A stretch of 64,000 nucleotides of DNA from Amycolatopsis sp. NBRC 101858. GTDB taxonomy: Bacteria; Actinomycetota; Actinomycetes; Mycobacteriales; Pseudonocardiaceae. The first letter of the stretch is position 1; each line of letters begins with the position of its first letter. The position numbers and the translations under genes were made by a program. Positions 28,799-37,727 of the stretch are shown here, piece by piece. The stretch spans positions 124,001 through 188,000 of the forward strand of contig NZ_BSTD01000002.1 in NCBI RefSeq assembly GCF_030269325.1. The letters are read 5' to 3'. The notes beneath the pieces were generated by a model. That model had not been told where the DNA came from and searched no databases. It was given only the letters and a program-made list of their open reading frames with translations.

Positions 28799-30190
28799 GT
28801 GCTCGTGGCATTCCAGCGCACCGGCGAGGAGCGGCGCCTGCCCGCAGCGGCGGCGCACCTCGTGGGGTTGCTGCGTTCCTGGGGTCCGGGACCGGACCAC
28901 CTGACGGGGCTGGCACTGACCGGCATCACGCTCGGCCCCCGGTTCGTGGACGCATTGGTGTTCACCCGGTCGGGGGTGGTGGTGATCGCGGCGCACTCAC
29001 CGGGCATTTCGCCGGGCTCGGCCGAGCGGGCGGGCGCGGGAGTGGCGGCGGCCAAGGGGGCATTGGCCGCGCACGACGGCGGGCGGTACGTGACGGGGCT
29101 GGTCGCGGTGGTGCCCGGGGGCGTGCAGGAGGCGGTGGCGGAGGAGCGGGACCGGCTGGCGGAGCCGGGCGAGCACGACTCGGCGGGTCTGCCGCTGTCC
29201 GAGGCGGTGACGGTGCCGGAGCCGCGCGAACCGGTGGCGGAGTCGCGTGCGCACACGGAGGAACCAGGCGGGCTCGAGCCGGATTCCGCCTGGGGTGAGC
29301 CGGATTCCGGCGACCTCGTGCCGGAGCAGGCGTGGGGTGAGCCGGCGGACCGGCACGGGCCGGAAGAGCGCTGGGGTGAGCCGGATGGGCCGCGGCCGGA
29401 CCAAGCCAGGAGCGAACCGGACCCACTCGACCGCGATCCGGACTCTGTTTGGCGTCGACCGGATCCGGGCGAACTCGGGCCGGACCAAGTCTGGAGTGGG
29501 CCGGATCCGACCGGCCGTGAGCCGGACTCTTCTCTGCGTCGATCGGACCCGGGCGAACTCGGGCCGGATTCGGGTGGACCTGCGCCGGACCAAGCCTGGA
29601 GCGGGCCGGGCTCGACCGGCCGTGACTCGGACTCTGCTCGGCGTCGACCGGATCCAGGAGGACTCGGGCCGGGCCCGACCGTCCGCGAGCCGAACCCGGC
29701 AAGGCGTGATTCCGCGCCGGAGCAAACCTGGGGCCACCCCGACCTGCCCTGGCTGGACACCGACTCCTTCCCCGGCGTAGCCGTCGTGCTCGCCGACCCT
29801 CGAGGGCTGCGGCGGATCATCGGGCAGCACAACCGGTGGCGGACCGTCTGGTCGGCCGACGACGTCCTCGACGCCTGCTACGCCCTCTCCCTCGCCCACC
29901 TCGCTCCGCCGCGGGCCGCGCTGCTCGCCGATGGGTTCCCCGCGCGCCTACCGACCATGAAGCCACTTCCCGCGCTCCCCGCCGTCCTGCCGCTGCCGGC
30001 CGATCCGCCGCCGGACGCCGCCGTCGATGAGCCTGGTCCGCGGATTCCTCGGCCGCGGGGACAGTCCGTCTTCCCGAAGCAACGGCCGATCCGCCTGGTT
30101 CCGTGGGCACTGGTCTTCGTGCTGACCCTGCTCGTCACCGTGGGCGTGATCGCCGCCGTTTTCGTGGCGCAGGTCTTCCACGGCTCGTGA
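28799..30190 (+). CDS. Repeat-rich, tail-anchored membrane protein of unknown function
   Basis: A 463-residue protein in four parts. Residues 1-~115 form a small alpha/beta domain (LTGITLGPRFVDALVFTRSG, then VVVIAAHS) that loosely resembles the core strand pattern of NERD nuclease-related domains. Residues ~155-315 are a low-complexity region of degenerate repeats such as EPDSAWGEPD and ELGPDQVWSGPDP, rich in Asp, Pro, Gly and Trp. Residues ~320-385 are globular again (SFPGVAVVLADPRGLRRIIG). The end has a single membrane helix (WALVFVLTLLVTVGVIAAVF), leaving only a short tail. I do not recognise a named family. GTG start at 28799 with GGAG upstream. Confidence 0.7.
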   Translation: MLVAFQRTGEERRLPAAAAHLVGLLRSWGPGPDHLTGLALTGITLGPRFVDALVFTRSGVVVIAAHSPGISPGSAERAGAGVAAAKGALAAHDGGRYVTGLVAVVPGGVQEAVAEERDRLAEPGEHDSAGLPLSEAVTVPEPREPVAESRAHTEEPGGLEPDSAWGEPDSGDLVPEQAWGEPADRHGPEERWGEPDGPRPDQARSEPDPLDRDPDSVWRRPDPGELGPDQVWSGPDPTGREPDSSLRRSDPGELGPDSGGPAPDQAWSGPGSTGRDSDSARRRPDPGGLGPGPTVREPNPARRDSAPEQTWGHPDLPWLDTDSFPGVAVVLADPRGLRRIIGQHNRWRTVWSADDVLDACYALSLAHLAPPRAALLADGFPARLPTMKPLPALPAVLPLPADPPPDAAVDEPGPRIPRPRGQSVFPKQRPIRLVPWALVFVLTLLVTVGVIAAVFVAQVFHGS

Positions 30191-30272
30191 GTTTCGCGCC
30201 AACTACGCCATCTGCACCGTTTCCCGCACGCGTCTGCTGGGCACCTCCCGGTAGATGTGAAAGGGGTTCACG

Positions 30273-30941
30273 ATGCCGCGCACCCGAGCGCTCGTTCTGC
30301 TGGCCGTCCTCGCGGGCGCGTCCCTCACCGGCTGCAAGGTGCCCGACGGACTCGCGTCCGGCTCACCGAGCGGGCCGCAGTCCACCGGGACCGCCGCCGC
30401 GCCGCCGATCGCGCCCGGCGAGGCCAAGGCGCAGCTGGCGCAGCTCAAGGTCGCCGTGCGCGGCACCATGGACGGCTACAGCCGCGAGAAGTTCCCGCAC
30501 TGGGACAAGGTCGACGGCGCCTGCGACACCCGCGAGCAGGTCCTCAAGCGCGACGGCAAGGACGTCACCACCAACTCCGACTGCGCCCCGAAGTCGGGCA
30601 CCTGGGTCAGCGCCTACGACGGCGAGACCTGGACGAAGGCGTCCGATGTGGACATCGACCACATGGTGCCCCTCGGCCAGGCCTGGGTCAGCGGCGCCAA
30701 GTCGTGGACGCAGGAGCGCCGCGAGCAGTTCGCGAACGACCTGATCCGCCCGCAGCTGCACGCGGTCACCGACAACCTCAACGAGCAGAAGAGCGACAAG
30801 GCGCCGGACCAGTGGAAGCCGCCGCTCGTCTCCTACTGGTGCACCTACGCCACCGACTGGATCGTGGTCAAGAGCAACTACGGCCTCACGATCACCGTCC
30901 CCGAGAAGACGGCGCTGGAAACCATGCTGCAGCACTGCTAG
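30273..30941 (+). CDS. Secreted lipoprotein with HNH endonuclease (GmrSD C-terminal/DUF1524) domain
   Basis: A 222-residue predicted lipoprotein: signal peptide with lipobox LTGC (Cys21), a Ser/Pro/Gly linker, then an HNH nuclease domain. The core is VDIDHMVPLGQAW with DIDH at 127-130, followed by NDLIRPQLHAVTDNLNEQKS and a PDQW motif, as in DUF1524-type secreted nucleases. Conserved cysteines (C84, C104 and later pairs) fit an extracellular enzyme. It probably degrades DNA outside the cell for nutrient gain or competition. Start ATG at 30273, after GAAAGGGG. No immunity or secretion gene adjoins it. It converges on the kinase gene with a 4-bp overlap. Confidence 0.85.
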   Translation: MPRTRALVLLAVLAGASLTGCKVPDGLASGSPSGPQSTGTAAAPPIAPGEAKAQLAQLKVAVRGTMDGYSREKFPHWDKVDGACDTREQVLKRDGKDVTTNSDCAPKSGTWVSAYDGETWTKASDVDIDHMVPLGQAWVSGAKSWTQERREQFANDLIRPQLHAVTDNLNEQKSDKAPDQWKPPLVSYWCTYATDWIVVKSNYGLTITVPEKTALETMLQHC

Positions 30942-31762
30942 AACGAGCGCGCCGCGGCGATCGCCTGCCCGGCGTAGGACCGTCCGAACAGGACGGTGTG
31001 CACCAGCAGCGGGAACAGCTGGTGCAGCCCGATCCGCCCGGCCCAGCCCTCGGCCAGGGGTGCGACCTCCTCGTACGCGCCCAGCACGGTGCCGAGGTGC
31101 GGGCAGCCGAACAGGTGCAGCATCGCCAGGTCCGTCTCGCGGTGCCCGCCGTGGGCGGCCGGGTCGATCAGCCACGCCTCGCGGCCGTCCCACAGGACGT
31201 TGCCCGTCCACAGGTCGCCGTGCAGGCGCGCCGGCGGCTCGGCCGACGCCGGGATCCGGTCGCACGCGCGCTCGAACACCGCCGCGTCGGCCGCGTCGAA
31301 CGTCCCCGCGTCGACTGCCCGCCGGACGTAGGGCAGCACGCGGTCCGAGGCGTACCAGGACGCCCAGTCGTCCGCGGGGACGCAGCCCATCGGCGCCAGG
31401 CCGATCCACGCCTCGGCGGGCCCGCCCGGGGGAGCGGCGCCGAACGCCGGCGCCCCCGCCGCGTGCAGGCGCGCCAGCCCGCGCCCGAGCCGCTCGGCCG
31501 CGGCCGCCGAAGACCGCCCCGAAAGCACGCGGTCGACCACCAGCCAGTGGTCGTCGTGGCCGGCCACGGACGGCACCGGCACCGCCTCCGCGGCGGCCAG
31601 CCAGCGCAGGCCCGCCGCCTCGGCCGCGGTCGCGCCCGGCTCGTGCCCGCGCTTGACGACGACCACCCGGCCGTCGTCGAGGACGGCTTCGCGGAGGTAT
31701 CCCGGCATCGGGCGCCACTCGGTGACGGTGTGCCCGGTGAGCCGGGCCACGGGCTCGGTCAT
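30938..31762 (-). CDS. Fructosamine kinase family protein
   Basis: A 274-residue APH-fold kinase of the fructosamine/ketosamine-3-kinase family, which phosphorylates glycated amines and so starts protein deglycation. The catalytic loop ARLHGDLWTGNVLW and the metal-binding WLIDPAAHGGHRETDLAM are diagnostic (D in HGD, D in IDP). The second ATG at 31762 (MTEPVARLTG) is preferred; the ATG at 31771 adds three residues. It is divergent from the MmcQ-like gene 34 bp away. Confidence 0.85.
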   Translation of the reverse strand: MTEPVARLTGHTVTEWRPMPGYLREAVLDDGRVVVVKRGHEPGATAAEAAGLRWLAAAEAVPVPSVAGHDDHWLVVDRVLSGRSSAAAAERLGRGLARLHAAGAPAFGAAPPGGPAEAWIGLAPMGCVPADDWASWYASDRVLPYVRRAVDAGTFDAADAAVFERACDRIPASAEPPARLHGDLWTGNVLWDGREAWLIDPAAHGGHRETDLAMLHLFGCPHLGTVLGAYEEVAPLAEGWAGRIGLHQLFPLLVHTVLFGRSYAGQAIAAARSF

Positions 31763-31796
31763 GTCCCGCACGGTACCGGCGCGCTACCGTGGGCCG

Positions 31797-32141
31797 GTGC
31801 AGGATTTCGAACGGGTGCTCGGCGAGCTGGCGGACGTCGAACGGTCCGAGGCCCGCGACTACTCGTCGTTCAGCGTGCGCGGCAAGCGGTTCGGGTACTA
31901 CTGGCCGCGGACGCGGACGCTCGGCCTGAAGCAGACGATCTCCGAACAGCTCGCGCTGGTCTCCGAACGCCCCGACGTCTTCGAAGTGCAGTTCACCGCG
32001 GGCGGCTTCGGCTGGGTGGTCGTGTACCTCGACGGCGTCGAGCCCGACGAGGTCGCCGAGCTGATCTACGAAGCCTGGCGGCTGTCCGCGCCGGAGGAGC
32101 TCGTCGCCGAAGTCCCCTTCACCAGGATCGCCCGGGCGTAG
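31797..32141 (+). CDS. MmcQ/YjbR-family DNA-binding-like protein
   Basis: A 114-residue protein of the MmcQ/YjbR (CyaY-like fold) family: VRGKRFGYYWPRTRTLGLKQ, then QFTAGGFGWVVVYLDGVEPD and ELIYEAWRLSAPEELV. Members are small and cytoplasmic; their function is poorly known. GTG start at 31797. Its last 76 bases overlap the 3' end of the convergent GNAT gene, an unusually long antisense overlap. Confidence 0.75.
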   Translation: MQDFERVLGELADVERSEARDYSSFSVRGKRFGYYWPRTRTLGLKQTISEQLALVSERPDVFEVQFTAGGFGWVVVYLDGVEPDEVAELIYEAWRLSAPEELVAEVPFTRIARA

Positions 32142-32923
32142 AGCAGGTCGAAGCCCTGCCGCTGGACGTTCTGGTGCGACTTCGACCCCGGCTGCGTGGT
32201 GACGACGGCGACGTCGCACCCGGCCGCGGCGGCCGCTGTGAGCCGCGCTCGCAGCAGCGCCGTCTGCACGCCGCGACGGCGGTGGGCCGGCACGGTCGCC
32301 GCGCCGGTGAACTGCGCGATCCCGTCGGTGACGCGGAAACTCGCGCCGCCCGCGAACTCGCCGCCGCGCCACGCCGCGTACCGCGTCACCCCGGCCATGT
32401 CCGCCATCGCGTCGATGACGGTCTGCCGCGGGAAGTCTTCGTGGGACGGCAGGCCTTCGGTGTCGGCGACGGCGACCGCGTCGGCGACCTCGGAGAGCCA
32501 CCGCTCCAGCTCGTCGTCCCGGATGGGCCGGACGTCTTCGGGAAAGCCGGCGCCGGTGACCCGCCGGCCGAGCACGTTCTCGAACGACTCCAGGCGGTAC
32601 CCGCGCTCGGTGAAGAACACGCCCAGCGCGGGGTCGGCGAGCTGGCACAGCTCGACCTGCACCGGCGCGCCCAGCTCGGCGAACGCGGCTTCGACCTCGT
32701 CGAGCGCGTCCGGCAGGCCGTCGAAGCCCAGCCCGGCGATCTTGTTGAACGGCGAGTCCGCCTCGGCGAAGCTCGCGACGCCGCCGGCGAGCGGTCGCGC
32801 GAACCCGATCGTGTCCCCGCGCCGCATCCGCGCGGCGTCGCTGCTTTCGGCGATCAGCCGTGCTTCGGCGCGTTCGATCCGTTCGGCCAGCGCCGTGTCG
32901 CAGAAGAGCCGTTCCCCGTCCAT
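32066..32923 (-). CDS. GNAT-family N-acetyltransferase
   Basis: A 285-residue protein with a C-terminal GNAT domain: GGASFRVTDGIAQFTGAATV, then the acetyl-CoA loop VPAHRRRGVQTALLRARL. The N-terminal half (~1-150) is a degenerate second GNAT-like module, so the protein is probably a tandem-GNAT enzyme. Substrate unknown. ATG at 32923. The tail after residue ~270 is Ser/Ala-rich and lies in the 76-bp overlap with the MmcQ-like gene. Confidence 0.8.
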   Translation of the reverse strand: MDGERLFCDTALAERIERAEARLIAESSDAARMRRGDTIGFARPLAGGVASFAEADSPFNKIAGLGFDGLPDALDEVEAAFAELGAPVQVELCQLADPALGVFFTERGYRLESFENVLGRRVTGAGFPEDVRPIRDDELERWLSEVADAVAVADTEGLPSHEDFPRQTVIDAMADMAGVTRYAAWRGGEFAGGASFRVTDGIAQFTGAATVPAHRRRGVQTALLRARLTAAAAAGCDVAVVTTQPGSKSHQNVQRQGFDLLYARAILVKGTSATSSSGADSRQAS

Positions 32924-32967
32924 GTCCTCACCGTGCCGGACACGGACGGGGAACGAAACCCGATTTA

Positions 32968-35052
32968 TCAGCCTTCGACGCGATGTGACGCCCAGAACGA
33001 CGTCAAGTCGGTCGACCCGGCCGCCGCCTGCGCCGCGGCCTTGAACTCGGCCGTCGTGGACACGCCGTACCAGTGCGACTGCGCGTACGACTTCAGCAGG
33101 TTCGCCATCGCCGTGTCGCCGATGGTCCGCCGCAGGTCGTGCAGCGTGCACTTGCCGTAGTTGTAGACCACCGTCGAGTACCGGGACGAATGCGCGTCCC
33201 AGTAGGCCATCGAGTTGGTCAGCTTCTCCGCGCTCGACTGCCACGTGATGCCGCAGCCGCTGCCGGTGACCCCGCGGTAGAGGTCGGTGGCGTAGTCGGT
33301 GAAGCTCTCGTCCAGCCACGGGGAGTTGTACTCGTCGTCGCCGACGATCCCGTAGAACCACTGGTGCGCCAGCTCGTGGGGGAGCGCCGTGGTCGACACC
33401 AGGTCGAGCACGAAGCCCGGGTACTCCATGCCGCCGAACCAGAAGTTGTTGTCCAGCACGACGTCCACCTCGCCGTACGGGTAGTCGCCGAAGCGGCCCG
33501 AGTGGACGTCGATCGAGTCGGCGGCCAGCGTCAGCATCTGGTTCGCGCTGCTCGTGGAGATCCCGCTGACCGAGTAGACGTTCACCCGCACGCCCTTGCC
33601 GGACGTCGTGGTGATCTTCGCGAACGGCCCGGCGGCCCACGCGAAGTCGCGCACCTTGGCCGCGGTCGCGTGCGTGGTGGTCGTGCTGCCGCTGGTCGTC
33701 TCGGTCGACGTGCCGGTGGCCGGCGTCAGCAACGACGTCGGGTGCACGAGGGTGACGTCGAAGTCGCCGATCACGGTGTAGAACGACTCGCCGTTGTTGG
33801 TGTACGGGTCGAGGTGCCAGCCCGCGCCGTCACGAACCGCGAGCACCGGCAGCGCGTTGCCGATCATGTTGTACGCGCCGTCGTGGCCGAACCGGTCGGC
33901 GCCGCTGGGCACGACGATGCTCAGGTCGAACCCGATGGTCGCCGACTGGCCCTGGGCCAGCGGGCTCGGGAGCGTGATCTTCAAGGCCGTGCAGTTGACG
34001 CTCAGCGCGGACGCCGTGCCGCCGGTGACGTTCGTGACCGTGATCGGCGTCGTCGGGCAGCTGCCGTGGTAGTTGTCCCAAAGCCGCAGGTAGACCTCGG
34101 GCAGCGCGGTCGCCGAGCCGTTGGTGAAGCTCACGCTCTGGTGCCCGGTCCAGGTGGTGCCTGCCGTGTTCGAGGTCAGGTTGACCGTGTACGCCGGGTT
34201 GATCGGCGTGCGCGTGGAGTCCGCGGGCGCGGCCGTGATCGTCCAGGCGAAGGTGGCGCTGCCGCTGTTGCCGGCCGGGTCCTTGGCCGTGACGGTGACC
34301 GAGGACGTCCCGGCGGTGGTCGGGGTGCCGGTGATCTTGCCGGTGCTCGCCCCGATCGCCAGCCCGGCGGGCAGGCCGGTCGCGGTGTAGGTGAGCGCGT
34401 CGTTCTGCGGGTCGGTGGCCTGGACCTGCAAGGACACGGCCTGGCCGACGGCGCTGGACTGGGCGCCCGGCGAGGTGACGACCGGCGACTGCGGGTTGGA
34501 CGTCCCGGTCGTGGTCAGCGAGAAGTCGTCGAGGAGGAAGTTGGTCGCGAGGCTCGAGTCCTCGGTGCCGGTGATCTTGAGCGTCACGGTCTGGCCCAGG
34601 TAGCGCGACACGTCGACGGTGCGCTGGACGTACCCGGTGTTCTTGTCGAGGTTCGAGTAGCTCGCGAGGGTGTCGGTACCCGCCTGCACCACCAGCTTGT
34701 CGTAGGCGGTGCTGGTCGTCGTCTCCTTGGTGTCGACGTGCGCCCACCACGAGAGCGACGCCGAAGCGCAGCCGGCGGGGAGCGTCAGCGCCTGGGACAG
34801 GGTGTCGGTGTGCGTGCTGCCGTACCCGTCCAGCCAGGCGTCCATCGTCCCGCCGTGCGCGGGCTCCGCCGAGGTGGCGGCGGAGATCACGCCACTGGAC
34901 TGGGTCCACGGGGCGGTACCGCTCTCGAACCCGCCGTTGCCGACGACCTGGTCACCGCAGACCGCGGCGGCCTCGGCCGGCGCGGCGACGACGACTGTGC
35001 CCAGCAGGCCCACGGCCGCACTGAGCGCAGCAGAAAGCACCCTCGATCTCAT
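32968..35052 (-). CDS. Secreted M1-family metallopeptidase with Ig-like domain
   Basis: A 694-residue exported zinc peptidase. A Sec signal (MRSRVLSAALSAAVGLLGTV, ending PAEAAA) is followed by a carbohydrate/jelly-roll-like domain (~30-185), a putative Ig domain (~190-270: LTYTATGLPAGLAIGASTGK) and the M1 catalytic part. The zinc site HELAH lies at 559-563 with the third ligand E582 (HExxH-x18-E), and the exopeptidase motif appears as GGMEYPG. The ATG at 35052 is chosen for the signal peptide and an AAAGGA site; the longer open frame lacks one. It probably trims peptides outside the cell. Confidence 0.87.
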   Translation of the reverse strand: MRSRVLSAALSAAVGLLGTVVVAAPAEAAAVCGDQVVGNGGFESGTAPWTQSSGVISAATSAEPAHGGTMDAWLDGYGSTHTDTLSQALTLPAGCASASLSWWAHVDTKETTTSTAYDKLVVQAGTDTLASYSNLDKNTGYVQRTVDVSRYLGQTVTLKITGTEDSSLATNFLLDDFSLTTTGTSNPQSPVVTSPGAQSSAVGQAVSLQVQATDPQNDALTYTATGLPAGLAIGASTGKITGTPTTAGTSSVTVTAKDPAGNSGSATFAWTITAAPADSTRTPINPAYTVNLTSNTAGTTWTGHQSVSFTNGSATALPEVYLRLWDNYHGSCPTTPITVTNVTGGTASALSVNCTALKITLPSPLAQGQSATIGFDLSIVVPSGADRFGHDGAYNMIGNALPVLAVRDGAGWHLDPYTNNGESFYTVIGDFDVTLVHPTSLLTPATGTSTETTSGSTTTTHATAAKVRDFAWAAGPFAKITTTSGKGVRVNVYSVSGISTSSANQMLTLAADSIDVHSGRFGDYPYGEVDVVLDNNFWFGGMEYPGFVLDLVSTTALPHELAHQWFYGIVGDDEYNSPWLDESFTDYATDLYRGVTGSGCGITWQSSAEKLTNSMAYWDAHSSRYSTVVYNYGKCTLHDLRRTIGDTAMANLLKSYAQSHWYGVSTTAEFKAAAQAAAGSTDLTSFWASHRVEG

Positions 35053-35148
35053 GGGGGGAGTCCTTTCCCGGCCCCGTCCGTCGGGGCCAGGAGAAAGCGT
35101 GCGCTGCCGCCGGGGCGGCAACAACCCGCCATGAGTCGGGTTCCGCGA

Positions 35149-35370
35149 TCAGGCCTGCTGGAGCACGTTGAGCAGGATGAAGAGCAGCACGAGGGCACCG
35201 ACCACCGCGACCAGAGCCGACACCGCGGACCGGATCATCTCCCCGAACCCCTTGGCGGTGCGGGCCCGGTAGGCGGAGTAGTTGGAGCGTGCCTCGCGGG
35301 CGCTGTGGACGCGGCTGCCGACGAGCAGCCCCGCGGCCAGGGCGAGCAGAACGGCGAGGAAAACGGACAC
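35149..35370 (-). CDS. Small two-helix membrane protein
   Basis: A 73-residue protein with a hydrophobic N-terminal helix (MSVFLAVLLALAAGLLVGSR), a basic loop with HSAREARSNYSAYRART, and a second hydrophobic helix (VSALVAVVGALVLLFILLNV). The GTG at 35370 has GAAAGGA upstream. No named family is recognised. It is a plausible small inner-membrane protein; its neighbours give no functional clue. Confidence 0.6.
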   Translation of the reverse strand: MSVFLAVLLALAAGLLVGSRVHSAREARSNYSAYRARTAKGFGEMIRSAVSALVAVVGALVLLFILLNVLQQA

Positions 35371-35570
35371 GAGAGATCCTTTCGGGGTTCGGGAACGAGG
35401 AACGGCCTCATTACTAGACCCGACGGACGTCGCGCGCCATGGCTTTTGGCAATCTCGTTTCCGGGCCGGTCGGCCCTGGTGGGACGCACGTCCCGCGTTC
35501 CTCGGAAGGCGGCGGTGGCGAGCCGACGGTATCCGTCGTCTTCCCTGTCACGCAAGGAGTTTTCGGTGGC
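35371..35570. other. 200-bp gap with no recognised gene
   Basis: It holds the upstream region of the small membrane protein and the downstream end of the acyl-CoA synthetase gene. I see nothing further that can be supported: no clear terminator stem, no repeat and no convincing frame. Confidence 0.5.
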
Positions 35571-37142
35571 TCAGCCCTCGGTCGCGAGTCCTTTGTGTCG
35601 TTCCCGCAATTCGCGCTTGACGATCTTTCCGCTCGGATTCTTGGGAAGCCGGTCCGCGAACACGACGTACTTGGGACATTTGTAACCGGCGAGATGTGCC
35701 TTTGCGTGGTCGACCACTTGCGCAGCGTCGAGAATGACGCCTTCGCGCGGCACGACGACCGCGGTCACCGCTTCGATCCAGTGTGGATGGCCGATCCCGA
35801 AGACGGCGACTTCGGCGACGCCGTCGAGCAGGTACAGCGCCTCTTCGACTTCGCGGCTCGCGACGTTCTCGCCGCCGGTCTTGATCATGTCCTTCTTGCG
35901 GTCCACGACGGACAGGTAGCCGTCCTCGTCGACGACGCCGAGGTCGCCGGAGTGGAACCAGCCGGCTCGGAAGGCTTCGGCGGTCTTGGCTTCGTCGCGG
36001 TAGTAGCCGAGGGTGGCGTGCGGGCTGCGGTGCACGATCTCGCCGATTTCGCCCGGGGCCACGGGGTTGTCCTCGTCGTCGACGATGCGGGTTTCGACGT
36101 TGAGCGAGGGCCGCCCGGCCGAGCCGGCGCGGTCGAGCTGTTCGTGCGGGCGCAGGATCGTGGCCAGCGGCGCCATCTCGGTCTGGCCGTAGAAGTTCCA
36201 CAGCTCGACCTCGGGCAGCCGGCGGCGCAGTTCGCGCAGCACCTCGACCGGCATCGCCGACGCGCCGTAGTACCCCTTCCGCAGGCTGGAGAGGTCGGTC
36301 CGGTCGAAGTTTTCGTGGCGCAGCAAGGAGATCCAGACGGTCGGCGGCGCGAAGAGCTTCGTCGCGCGCTCCCGTTCGACGGCGGCGAGCAGCGCGGCGG
36401 GGTCCGGGCCGGGCAGGATCACGCTGGTGGCGCCGAGGTAGACGTCGACGGAGAAGAAGCAGTCCAGCTGGGCGCAGTGGTACAGCGGCAGCGAGTGCAC
36501 CTCGACGTCGTCGGCGCTCATGCCGCCGTCGATGACGCACGAAACGTACTGCGCGAGCAGCGACCGGCTCGACAGCAGCACGCCCTTGGGGCGCGACTCG
36601 GTGCCGGAGGTGTACATGATCCGCAGCGGGTCGTCGTCGGCGACCAGGACGTCGGGTGCGGTGGTGTCCCCTTCGGACAGCCAGATGCCGATGTCCTCCC
36701 AAGCGCCACCGCCGCTCTTGGGGATGCGGCCTTTGACGACGTCGGGTCGCTCGGCCAGTTCGAGGGCTCGGGCGGCGGTCGGTTCGAGGGCGTCCTCGAC
36801 GACGAACGCTTCGACTTCGGCGTGGCGGAGGATGTAGGCGATCTCGTCGGCACCGAGCATGAAGTTGACGGGCACGAGCAGCACACCGAGCTTGGCGGTG
36901 GCGAAGGCGAGGGCGCCGTACTCCCAGCAGTTGTGGCTCAGCAGCGCGAGCCGGTCACCCTTGCGCAGGCCTCGAGCGGTCAGGGCATGGGCGCAGCGAT
37001 TGGCGGCGGCTTCGAACTCGGCGAAGGTGAGCTTGCGGTCCCCGTCGACGACGGCGAGCTTGTCCGGCAGCCGCAGCGCGGTGCGGCGGAGCAGGTCGCC
37101 GAGAGAGTGCTGCCGGGCCCGGTCGACGAGGTACTGATCCAT
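35571..37142 (-). CDS. Acyl-CoA synthetase (FadD-like, AMP-binding)
   Basis: A 523-residue adenylating enzyme of the ANL superfamily. The AMP loop is YTSGTESRPKGVLLSSR, then FYGQTEMAPLATI, the hinge aspartate region FHSGDLGVVDEDGYLSVVDR and the catalytic lysine near the end (PKNPSGKIVKRELRE). It should activate a fatty or aryl acid to its CoA ester via the acyl-AMP. The ATG at 37142 (MDQYLVDRARQHSLGDLLRR) fits the family length. It lies 38 bp after the HAD-like gene on the same strand; the link may be incidental. Confidence 0.87.
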   Translation of the reverse strand: MDQYLVDRARQHSLGDLLRRTALRLPDKLAVVDGDRKLTFAEFEAAANRCAHALTARGLRKGDRLALLSHNCWEYGALAFATAKLGVLLVPVNFMLGADEIAYILRHAEVEAFVVEDALEPTAARALELAERPDVVKGRIPKSGGGAWEDIGIWLSEGDTTAPDVLVADDDPLRIMYTSGTESRPKGVLLSSRSLLAQYVSCVIDGGMSADDVEVHSLPLYHCAQLDCFFSVDVYLGATSVILPGPDPAALLAAVERERATKLFAPPTVWISLLRHENFDRTDLSSLRKGYYGASAMPVEVLRELRRRLPEVELWNFYGQTEMAPLATILRPHEQLDRAGSAGRPSLNVETRIVDDEDNPVAPGEIGEIVHRSPHATLGYYRDEAKTAEAFRAGWFHSGDLGVVDEDGYLSVVDRKKDMIKTGGENVASREVEEALYLLDGVAEVAVFGIGHPHWIEAVTAVVVPREGVILDAAQVVDHAKAHLAGYKCPKYVVFADRLPKNPSGKIVKRELRERHKGLATEG

Positions 37143-37180
37143 CCCGGCAGTCTCGGCCGGGGCGCGGAAACTCGCAAGCG

Positions 37181-37684
37181 TCAGGCCCGCCGAAGCCATT
37201 CGGCGAGGGCGAGGTAGTCGGCGTCGGTGAGCCCGCGGCGGGGGTCGACCCGGTGAAGCAGGGCTTGTCCACGGTGGTGGGCCGCCACCCAGACGCGGTC
37301 CGTGCCGGTGATCTCGTCGTCGACCCAGGCGAACGGGCGCCCTCCGGCCCAGGCGACCAGGGTGCGGGTCTTCCAGTGCAGCCCGCGGCGTTCGTCTTGC
37401 TCGTCGCCATCGGACGGCTCGGGCCAGTCCACGAAGGCGAGCGGCGGCAGGCCGATGCGGGGTGCGATCGACTCGTTCGCGTCCGCCGTCCACGTCGTCG
37501 CCCAGACCAGTTCGCAGGGGAGCGCGGCGAGCCGAGGCCCGTGGGCCGGGTCGAGCCGGTTCAGGAGCGGGTGCGCGTCGGGCGTGAGGTCGTCCCCGTA
37601 GGACGGATAGCTTCCTGCGCCGAAGGGGAGGAGCGGCCCGTCGACGTCGAGGAAGAGCAGGGGCAGCTGGTCTGCGCTGGACAC
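37181..37684 (-). CDS. HAD-like domain protein
   Basis: A 167-residue protein with the HAD-type first motif LLFLDVDGPLLPF and a later acidic motif in FAWVDDEITGTD. It matches the short actinobacterial HAD-domain proteins of unknown substrate, lacking a substantial cap domain. GTG start at 37684. Probably a small phosphatase, but no substrate can be inferred. Confidence 0.7.
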   Translation of the reverse strand: MSSADQLPLLFLDVDGPLLPFGAGSYPSYGDDLTPDAHPLLNRLDPAHGPRLAALPCELVWATTWTADANESIAPRIGLPPLAFVDWPEPSDGDEQDERRGLHWKTRTLVAWAGGRPFAWVDDEITGTDRVWVAAHHRGQALLHRVDPRRGLTDADYLALAEWLRRA

Positions 37685-37727
37685 CGTCGCACCGTAGCTG
37701 TCAGCCGGGCAGCTTCTCTTCGTGAGT

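Noticed and set aside
29270..29720. Short imperfect DNA repeats as a CRISPR-like array
   Set aside because: The repeats follow codon units of one open frame and vary in length and sequence.
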